Source: Chitinophaga pinensis (lineage in GTDB: Bacteria; Bacteroidota; Bacteroidia; UKL13-3). Taken from it: a stretch of DNA of 5,946 nucleotides. The stretch lies in the NCBI GenBank assembly GCA_943323675.2, contig CALPIR020000146.1, forward strand, positions 1 to 5,946. The letters run 5' to 3'. Under the pieces are notes generated by a model. It ran no database searches and was not told the origin of the DNA. It worked only from the letters and a program-made list of their open reading frames with translations. The position numbers and the translations under genes are program-made. Each line of letters starts with the position of its first letter. Positions within the stretch are counted from its first letter, which is position 1. Below, piece by piece: positions 1 to 4,909 of this stretch.

Positions 1-2033
1 CCTACACTATCAATGCCTTGAACCTTGATATGTGTACTAAATGCCTTCGATTTCTCAAATATCTGATTAGCCCATTTAGCCTTTATAACACGGTAACCAT
101 AATTACTCATTAAACTAATGGCATTACTACAATTGGTACGGTGTATTTTCACCCCCTCGCCAACGGTAATAAATCCAAAAATTTCATCACCAGGAATTGG
201 GTTGCAACATTTACTAAAGCTATAAGGAAGATCACTTTCGTCTCCAATTATTACGCCATCTTTAGGCGTAACTTTTATGGAATCCTTTTGCGCAGCCTTG
301 GCTTCCTTTAGTTGTTTAACTTCTTGTAAGTGTTCTAGTTTTTGTTGCTTAATATACTCAAGAATTTCGGCAATATGTATTTTGGTTTTATCAATTTTCT
401 CATCGGCAACTTGCGCATACAATTCGGTAACCGTAGGCAATTTATAATAGGCTATCATATCCTGCAATACTTCGCTGGTAAAGGCTAGTTTTTCCTGATT
501 AAACTTGCGTTCTAAAATTTCTTTACCCATGGCTGCTGCTCGCATTTTAACCTGCTTATGCCAATCGCGAATTTTACTTTTGGCCTTTGCCGTAACTACG
601 TAATTTATCCACTCTTCTTTAGGCGACTGTTTTGTTGATGTCAAAATTTCAACCTGATCACCATTTGTTAGCACATGGTTTAATGGCACTAATTTATTAT
701 TAACCTTTCCACCAATGCAACGCTCTCCTACCTGAGAGTGCACATCAAAAGCAAAATCTAAAATGGTGGCATTTGCCGGAAGCTTGCGTAACTCACCTTT
801 GGGGGTAAACACAAATATTTCTTCGGCAAAAAAGTTCATTTTAAAGTCATCCAAAAAGTCAAGTGCATTTTGATCTGTATCCTCTAGAATCTCGCGCACC
901 CTTCCCAACCATTCTTCAAGCCCTTCATCTTGTTTTGTATTGCTACCTTTGTATTTCCAGTGGGCCGCGTAGCCCTTTTCAGCAATTTCATCCATCCTAC
1001 GTGTACGTACCTGTACTTCAACCCACTTTCCTTTAGGCCCCATTACGGTGGTGTGCAAGCTTTCGTAACCATTGGCTTTGGGGGAGCTTACCCAATCGCG
1101 CAACCTATCTGGATTTGGACGATAGTTATTGGTAACTATTGAATATACCTTCCAGCAATCAGATTTTTCATCTTCAAAATCAGTATCAATAATTATTCTA
1201 ATGGCAAACAAATCATACACTTCCTCAAAAGGGATGTTTTGTTTCTTCATTTTATTTAAAATGGAATGAATAGATTTGGGTCGTCCTTTCATTTCATATT
1301 TAAATCCTTCCTTATCCAAGTCTTCAATTAATGGTTCAATAAACTGCTTTATATACCGGTTACGTTGTAATTTAGTTTCTTGTAACTTGTTTTTAACGAA
1401 ATTATACTTATCGGGTTCAAGGTATTTAGTCGCTAAATCTTCTAGCTCGGTTTTAATTGAATATAATCCTAAACGGTGAGCCAAAGGCGCATACACGTAT
1501 TGCGTTTCGCTTGCAATTTTAAGTTGCGATTTCGAGCTCATAGAATCAAGGGTACGCATGTTGTGTAACCTATCAGCTAGTTTTATCAATATAACCCTAA
1601 CATCATCACTTAATGTTAGAAGTAACTTCTTAAAATTTTCAGCCTGAATAGATTTGTCTTGCTGTTCAAAAACACCCGATATTTTGGTTAATCCATCAAT
1701 AATAGTTGAAACCTTTTTACCGAAATTGAGTTCAATAATATCAAGTGTTATTTCAGTATCTTCCACCACATCATGCAACAGGGCACAAATAATAGATGTA
1801 GCTCCAAGCCCAATCTCCTCACCACAAATTTGTGCTACGGCCAAAGGATGAAAAATATATGGCTCACCAGATTTTCTACGCATCGTTTTATGCGAATCCA
1901 AAGCCATCTCAAACGCTTTTCTGATTTGCTTCCTATCGTTGTTATCTAAATTACGCTTACATGCCTTAATAACATTACGGTATGCCTTTACTATTTCCTT
2001 ATTTTCTTTTTCTGTATCAACTACGGGCTGCAT
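1..2033 (-). CDS. rsh: Bifunctional (p)ppGpp synthetase/hydrolase, RelA/SpoT family (Rel/RSH), 3' end outside window
   Basis: This enzyme makes the stringent-response alarmone (p)ppGpp from ATP and GDP/GTP, and hydrolyses it, in the cytosol. The frame is open from ATG at 2033 to the window edge, giving about 677 residues; long Rel proteins are usually 730-750, so only the end of the ACT domain is missing. The HD hydrolase domain (about 30-200) keeps SGEPYIFHP with His62, HDVVEDT (His87, Asp88, Glu91, Asp92) and LADRLHNMRT with Asp153. The synthetase domain (about 240-360) keeps GRPKS at 250-254, YDLFAIRI, KANGYESLH at 319-327 and VEVQVRT with Glu339. A TGS domain follows (about 405-465), then a helical region, then the CC/zinc-finger motif with Cys609, Cys610, His631 and Cys635. 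ACT begins near 665. Both catalytic centres look complete, so I infer a true bifunctional enzyme. It is transcribed away from the tRNA/tig/clp cluster. Confidence 0.96.
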   Translation of the reverse strand, partial: MQPVVDTEKENKEIVKAYRNVIKACKRNLDNNDRKQIRKAFEMALDSHKTMRRKSGEPYIFHPLAVAQICGEEIGLGATSIICALLHDVVEDTEITLDIIELNFGKKVSTIIDGLTKISGVFEQQDKSIQAENFKKLLLTLSDDVRVILIKLADRLHNMRTLDSMSSKSQLKIASETQYVYAPLAHRLGLYSIKTELEDLATKYLEPDKYNFVKNKLQETKLQRNRYIKQFIEPLIEDLDKEGFKYEMKGRPKSIHSILNKMKKQNIPFEEVYDLFAIRIIIDTDFEDEKSDCWKVYSIVTNNYRPNPDRLRDWVSSPKANGYESLHTTVMGPKGKWVEVQVRTRRMDEIAEKGYAAHWKYKGSNTKQDEGLEEWLGRVREILEDTDQNALDFLDDFKMNFFAEEIFVFTPKGELRKLPANATILDFAFDVHSQVGERCIGGKVNNKLVPLNHVLTNGDQVEILTSTKQSPKEEWINYVVTAKAKSKIRDWHKQVKMRAAAMGKEILERKFNQEKLAFTSEVLQDMIAYYKLPTVTELYAQVADEKIDKTKIHIAEILEYIKQQKLEHLQEVKQLKEAKAAQKDSIKVTPKDGVIIGDESDLPYSFSKCCNPIPGDEIFGFITVGEGVKIHRTNCSNAISLMSNYGYRVIKAKWANQIFEKSKAFSTHIKVQGIDSV

Positions 2034-2063
2034 AAGCTTTCTTTTGTGGTTATAAATCAAGCA

Positions 2064-2091
2064 CAAATGTAGACAATTACATTTATTCAAA
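2064..2091 (-). promoter_or_regulatory. Probable housekeeping promoter of the Rel/SpoT gene
   Basis: Read on the minus strand, TACATTTG (2071-2064) matches the Bacteroidota -7 consensus TAnnTTTG exactly. A TTTG (2091-2088) lies upstream with a 16-bp gap, slightly shorter than the usual 19-21. Transcription would begin near 2057, leaving a leader of about 24 nt before the ATG at 2033. That leader has a purine-rich AAAGAAAG but no good Shine-Dalgarno site, as is common in this phylum. Confidence 0.6.
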
Positions 2092-2169
2092 TTCCCACAT
2101 ATCAACACCAAAATAATGAGGTATAATTTAAAACAATACAGTTATAACAATTGCAATTTAGGAAGCCTC

Positions 2170-2184
2170 AAATAAAAGATTAAT
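2170..2184. repeat. 15-bp direct repeat, copy 1
   Basis: AAATAAAAGATTAAT occurs here and again, identically and in the same orientation, at 2322-2336, 152 bp away. The match does not extend in either direction. The composition is A/T-rich, so a chance origin is possible, though 15 exact bases within about 360 bp is uncommon. Its function is unknown. Confidence 0.5.
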
Positions 2185-2321
2185 TATACATCATAGATTG
2201 GGCTAAATAGCTGCATTAATTAGCTTTACCCTTAGCTCAACTTCAGTATTAAAAATAACATTTTAAATTAGGAAATGCATGAATCAATAGGTTTGATTTT
2301 GCAATCGTTTTTCCTTTTTTA

Positions 2322-2336
2322 AAATAAAAGATTAAT
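2322..2336. repeat. 15-bp direct repeat, copy 2
   Basis: This is the second exact copy of AAATAAAAGATTAAT (first at 2170-2184). It ends 15 bp upstream of the -33 element of the tRNA promoter, a position where an upstream activating or A/T-rich UP-like element could act. That role is inference only. Confidence 0.5.
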
Positions 2337-2351
2337 CAAGGTTAAAAAAAA

Positions 2352-2382
2352 TTTGCATAAACCATTTTTCGCCTTACATTTG
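2352..2382 (+). promoter_or_regulatory. Consensus Bacteroidota housekeeping promoter for tRNA-Leu
   Basis: TTTG at 2352-2355 and TACATTTG at 2375-2382 are separated by 19 bp. This matches the -33/-7 pattern (TTTG, 19-21 bp, TAnnTTTG) known for the primary sigma factor of Bacteroidota. The predicted start is near 2388, a few bases before the mature tRNA 5' end at 2396. It is the only strong plus-strand promoter I can find upstream of tig, so it may also supply tig transcripts by read-through. Confidence 0.8.
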
Positions 2383-2395
2383 CTGTCCTTTTTAG

Positions 2396-2477
2396 GCGCA
2401 TGTGGCGTAATTGGTAGCCGTGCCAGACTTAGGATCTGGTGCCGAAAGGCGTGGGGGTTCGAGTCCCTCCATGCGCA
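2396..2477 (+). tRNA. tRNA-Leu, anticodon UAG
   Basis: An 82-nt class II tRNA folds cleanly. The acceptor stem is GCGCATG (2396-2402) with CATGCGC (2470-2476), plus discriminator A at 2477. The anticodon stem CCAGA/TCTGG encloses loop CTTAGGA, with anticodon TAG at 2430-2432, reading CUA and related leucine codons. The long variable arm forms a GCC-GAAA-GGC hairpin, as expected for leucine tRNAs, and the T-arm has TTCGAGT in its loop. The genome continues CAA rather than CCA, so the 3' CCA must be added enzymatically, which is usual in Bacteroidota. Confidence 0.97.
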
Positions 2478-2490
2478 CAACTAGAAACGA

Positions 2491-2520
2491 AAAAGACTGA
2501 CCTAAAATCAGTCTTTTTTT
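2491..2520 (+). terminator. Intrinsic terminator after tRNA-Leu, just upstream of tig
   Basis: A perfect 10-bp stem, AAAAGACTGA (2491-2500) with TCAGTCTTTT (2508-2517), encloses a 7-nt loop and runs into a T tract ending at 2520. It ends only 19 bp before the tig start codon. It therefore either closes off the tRNA transcript or acts as a leaky attenuator for tig. Confidence 0.85.
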
Positions 2521-2539
2521 CTTAATACACTATTTTAAT

Positions 2540-3916
2540 ATGAACGTTACTTTCGATAAAAAAGACGCCTTAAACGGCACAATCTCAGTAAACATTAATG
2601 GCGCTGATTACGCTAAAGAGATTGACACCAAATTAAAAGAATACCAAAAACGCGCCAACATCCCTGGTTTTCGTCCGGGTATGGCACCCAAAGGTATGAT
2701 TGAAAAAATGTATGGAACTACCGTTTTACTTGAAGCCATTAATAGTGCTGCAAGCCGTGGTTTGTTTGATTACATTGAGGAAAGCAAACTAAACATACTT
2801 GGCCAACCGGTGTTAACCGAAGATACCAAAGTAGATGAGTTAGTTAAGGGCAACGAATACACATTTAAATTTGATGTGGGTTTAGCACCGGAGTTTACTT
2901 TAGATATATCTGAAAAAGATGTTTTTACTAAACTAAAAGTAGCAATTGACGAAAAACAAATTGACGAAGAAGTAGATCGTTTACAAAAGCGTTCGGGTAA
3001 TCTGATTGATGTTGATACCGCAAGCGAAAATGACATTGTATATACTACAATGGCTGAATTGGACGAAAACGGCAATACTTTTGAAGGTGGTGTTTATTCA
3101 GATTCAACCCCGATACTTATTCAATCAATAAAAAACGAAGCCATTAAAAATGAATTCTTAGGTTCAACCAAAGGAAAATCATTTGATGTAAATGTTTTTG
3201 ATTTGTTTGATAACGACCAAACAGAAATGTCTCACGCATTAAATATCAATAAACTTGCTGTTGCAGACATCAATAAAAATTTCCGTGTAACGGTTAAAGA
3301 CATTAAAAGCAACGAAAAGGCTGACTTAAACCAAGAGTTATTTGACAAGGTTTATGGTGAAGGCGTTGTAAACTCTATTGATGAATTGCGTTTACGTATT
3401 AAGGGTGAGTTAGAAAACTACTTTAATGGCCAAGCAGATCATTTGATTGAGCATGAAATGCTAGACACCTTAGTAGCTAAACAAAAAATTGAACTACCTG
3501 ATGCGTTTTTAAAACGTTGGTTAATTGATCGCCATGCGGATAAATTTACTACCGAAAACGTTGACGAAAACTACAGCAACGAAGCAAACTACTTACGCAA
3601 CCATATATTTGAAGAGAAGGTATTGGGCGAAGCTGGGGTAAAAGTAGAAGAGGCCGACATTAAAGAAGCCGCTTTAAATTACACCCGCAGTATGTTTGGT
3701 GCATACGGAACTGCCGGAATAAGTGATGAAATGCTTGAGGGTATTATTGAACCAAGCATGAAAAAAGAAGATTACCGCAGCCGTATGATTAATCTAGCCG
3801 TATCGCAAAAAGTACGCGATGTAATTAAGAGCAAGATAAAAATTGAAGAAAAAGAAGTTAGCAGCGAAGCATTTTTTAAAATAGTTGCCGAACACAACGA
3901 CCAACATCACCACTAA
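2540..3916 (+). CDS. tig: Trigger factor, ribosome-associated chaperone
   Basis: Trigger factor binds at the ribosomal exit tunnel and shields nascent chains from misfolding. At 458 residues it is close to the family's usual 430-450. The N-terminal ribosome-binding domain (about 1-115) contains the signature NIPGFRPGMAP (40-50), whose GFRxG loop docks on the ribosome. The middle segment (about 150-255) aligns in position with the FKBP-type prolyl isomerase domain. It keeps FEGG at 181-184 but not the G-x-x-x-I-P-G-F core that I know from E. coli, so isomerase activity is doubtful. The C-terminal chaperone arms run from about 260 to 445. The protein ends in a short His-rich tail (HNDQHHH). The ATG at 2540 gives the normal family N-terminus. 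No Shine-Dalgarno site is visible, and its promoter is unclear because a terminator lies directly upstream. It is followed by clpP and clpX, a common arrangement. Confidence 0.96.
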   Translation: MNVTFDKKDALNGTISVNINGADYAKEIDTKLKEYQKRANIPGFRPGMAPKGMIEKMYGTTVLLEAINSAASRGLFDYIEESKLNILGQPVLTEDTKVDELVKGNEYTFKFDVGLAPEFTLDISEKDVFTKLKVAIDEKQIDEEVDRLQKRSGNLIDVDTASENDIVYTTMAELDENGNTFEGGVYSDSTPILIQSIKNEAIKNEFLGSTKGKSFDVNVFDLFDNDQTEMSHALNINKLAVADINKNFRVTVKDIKSNEKADLNQELFDKVYGEGVVNSIDELRLRIKGELENYFNGQADHLIEHEMLDTLVAKQKIELPDAFLKRWLIDRHADKFTTENVDENYSNEANYLRNHIFEEKVLGEAGVKVEEADIKEAALNYTRSMFGAYGTAGISDEMLEGIIEPSMKKEDYRSRMINLAVSQKVRDVIKSKIKIEEKEVSSEAFFKIVAEHNDQHHH

Positions 3917-3954
3917 TCCTAAATTTAAATTTTAAAGAATAAGGTATACCTATT

Positions 3955-3985
3955 AAAAAGACGCGACTTGTTCGCGTCTTTTTTT
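3955..3985 (+). terminator. Strong intrinsic terminator after tig
   Basis: A perfect 12-bp stem, AAAAAGACGCGA (3955-3966) with TCGCGTCTTTTT (3972-3983), has a 5-nt loop (CTTGT) and a T-run to 3985. It lies 38 bp after the tig stop codon. It separates tig from clpP transcription, implying that clpP has its own promoter. Confidence 0.92.
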
Positions 3986-3992
3986 GCAATAC

Positions 3993-4074
3993 CACTGTCA
4001 GTTTTAGTGATAAGGGCACTATTCAATGTCGTTAAACAAAAAACTTCTTAGACACTGTCAGAGTTTAATGTCAG
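3993..4074 (+). promoter_or_regulatory. Cluster of TGTCAG-like boxes upstream of clpP, possible activator sites
   Basis: CACTGTCAG occurs exactly twice, at 3993-4001 and 4053-4061 (60 bp apart). AATGTCAG follows at 4067-4074, and AATGTCG, a partial copy, lies at 4025-4031. All are in the same orientation and lie between the tig terminator and the putative clpP promoter. Their core-to-core spacing is about 31, 29 and 13 bp. Repeated same-orientation boxes upstream of a promoter suggest binding sites for a regulator, possibly an enhancer-binding protein given the element just downstream. No regulator is known from this window. Confidence 0.45.
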
Positions 4075-4083
4075 TAAAATCAA

Positions 4084-4100
4084 TTGGCACAACTCTTGAA
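4084..4100 (+). promoter_or_regulatory. Sigma-54-like -24/-12 element upstream of clpP
   Basis: TTGGCAC at 4084-4090 followed by TTGAA at 4096-4100 resembles the sigma-54 consensus TGGCAC(G), then TTGC(A). The -24 GG (4086-4087) and the -12 G (4098) have the required GG-N10-G spacing. The one important deviation is GA instead of GC at -12. Transcription would start near 4110, leaving a leader of about 35 nt before clpP. A housekeeping alternative (TTG at 4096 with a poor -7 box near 4116-4124) is much weaker. The assignment is inference from pattern alone. Confidence 0.45.
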
Positions 4101-4144
4101 ACTTTGAATCAACTTTATATATTGCAAACAAATAATAATAATTT

Positions 4145-4834
4145 ATGATGGACCACGGAAAAGAATTTAGAAAATATGCTGTTAAACATAAAGGTATTAG
4201 CAGTTTGGCAGTAGATGCATACTTAGAAAGTTCTGTAGAAGGAATGACACGTACGGTTATTGAAGAACGTCCGATGAACTTCCGCGAAATTGACGTGTTT
4301 TCTCGTTTAATGGCTGACAGAATTATATTTTTAGGCATGCCAATTGATGATTATGTTGCCAACATCGTTCAGGCGCAATTGTTATTTTTAGATTCGATGG
4401 ATGCGCGCAGGGATGTTCAAATGTACATCAACTCACCTGGAGGTAGTGTATATGCTGGTTTAGGAATTTATGATACCATGCAATGGATTAACCCTGATGT
4501 AGCCACTATTTGTACTGGCTTAGCAGCTAGTATGGGTGCCGTATTACAGTGCGCTGGGGCTAAAGGAAAACGTACCGCATTACCTCATGCGCGTATCATG
4601 ATTCACCAACCACTAGGTGGGGCTCAAGGCCAAGCCAGTGATATTGAAATTACAGCTCGCGAAATTCAAAAGCTGAAAAAAGAACTGTATGATATTATTG
4701 CTGAACATAGCAATCAACCGTTTGAAAAAGTACAACAAGATAGTGACCGCGATTATTGGATGACGGCCCAAGAAGCTAAAGATTACGGCATGATTGACGA
4801 TGTGTTGAACAAAACCAAGAAAGAACATAAATAA
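4145..4834 (+). CDS. clpP: ATP-dependent Clp protease, proteolytic subunit ClpP
   Basis: ClpP forms the double-heptamer serine protease chamber that degrades substrates fed in by ClpX or ClpA/ClpC in the cytosol. The catalytic triad is complete: Ser129 in GLAASMGAV, His154 in ARIMIHQPLGG, and Asp203 in DSDRDYWM. Their spacing (25 and 49 residues) is the same as in E. coli ClpP. The oxyanion-loop motif INSPGGSV is at 95-102. At 229 residues it is longer than E. coli's 207 because of an N-terminal extension of roughly 18 residues containing EFRKYA. I recall this extension from Bacteroidota homologues, and it may be processed. Two adjacent ATGs (4145 and 4148) are both possible starts, and no Shine-Dalgarno site distinguishes them. 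A terminator lies on each side, so clpP appears to be its own transcription unit, possibly under the sigma-54-like element upstream. Confidence 0.97.
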   Translation: MMDHGKEFRKYAVKHKGISSLAVDAYLESSVEGMTRTVIEERPMNFREIDVFSRLMADRIIFLGMPIDDYVANIVQAQLLFLDSMDARRDVQMYINSPGGSVYAGLGIYDTMQWINPDVATICTGLAASMGAVLQCAGAKGKRTALPHARIMIHQPLGGAQGQASDIEITAREIQKLKKELYDIIAEHSNQPFEKVQQDSDRDYWMTAQEAKDYGMIDDVLNKTKKEHK

Positions 4835-4854
4835 TATAATAAACCTACTTTTAG

Positions 4855-4892
4855 CAAGCCAACCAAATAATAATGGTTGGCTTGTTTTTTTT
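4855..4892 (+). terminator. Intrinsic terminator between clpP and clpX
   Basis: A perfect 11-bp stem, CAAGCCAACCA (4855-4865) with TGGTTGGCTTG (4874-4884), encloses an 8-nt A/T loop and is followed by eight Ts (4885-4892). It begins 20 bp after the clpP stop and ends 17 bp before the clpX ATG. It should uncouple clpX from clpP, or allow only partial read-through. Confidence 0.9.
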
Positions 4893-4903
4893 ATAGATAT
4901 TTG
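4877..4903 (+). promoter_or_regulatory. Weak candidate promoter for clpX
   Basis: GATATTTG at 4896-4903 matches the Bacteroidota -7 box TAnnTTTG except for its first base. TTG at 4877-4879, inside the terminator stem, lies 16 bp upstream, which is short of the usual spacing. If used, transcription would start at about 4909-4911, essentially at the clpX ATG, giving a leaderless or near-leaderless message. This is a tentative call. Confidence 0.25.
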
Positions 4904-4909
4904 CAGCCC

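Larger units (their letters stand above)
2092..2351. other. AT-rich divergent intergenic region without a recognised gene
   Basis: This stretch lies between the upstream edges of the Rel/SpoT and tRNA promoters. It is strongly AT-rich, has frequent stops in all frames, and the longest ATG-started frames are only some 15 codons. I see no rRNA or tRNA, no riboswitch-like conserved core and no strong hairpin with a T-run. It contains a 15-bp direct repeat (listed separately) and a perfect 10-bp palindrome, AATTGCAATT, at 2149-2158. It may carry upstream regulatory sites for either divergent promoter, but nothing specific can be assigned. Confidence 0.6.

Noticed and set aside
930..1851. Three plus-strand open frames (930-1142, 1276-1479, 1654-1851)
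   Set aside because: They lie antisense inside the intact Rel/SpoT coding region, are 65-70 residues long and have no recognisable domain, so they are shadows of the real gene.
2034..2395. Possible small RNA, small gene or mobile-element scar in the 362-bp gap
   Set aside because: There is no strong hairpin-plus-T-run, no open frame beyond about 15 codons, no terminal inverted repeats and no target-site duplication. The 15-bp direct repeat alone does not support an insertion.
2770..3075. Minus-strand open frame of 101 residues
   Set aside because: It is antisense to tig, with serine-rich low-complexity translation typical of a shadow frame, and no promoter or homology was recognised.
3893..3913. 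His-rich end of trigger factor as an engineered purification tag
   Set aside because: There are only three consecutive histidines and no vector-like linker, and the gene sits in a normal chromosomal context with its own terminator.
3993..4074. TGTCAG repeats as a CRISPR array
   Set aside because: The repeats are only 6-9 bp with irregular spacing (31, 29, 13 bp) and no cas genes nearby; a regulatory reading fits better.
4048..4338. Minus-strand open frame of 96 residues overlapping the clpP start and control region
   Set aside because: It overlaps the conserved clpP N-terminus and the putative promoter, with no recognisable domain and no plausible promoter.
4613..4828. Minus-strand open frame of 71 residues with hydrophobic, phenylalanine-rich translation
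   Set aside because: It is antisense to the conserved C-terminal half of clpP; the phenylalanine-rich look is the mirror of lysine/glutamate codons on the real strand.
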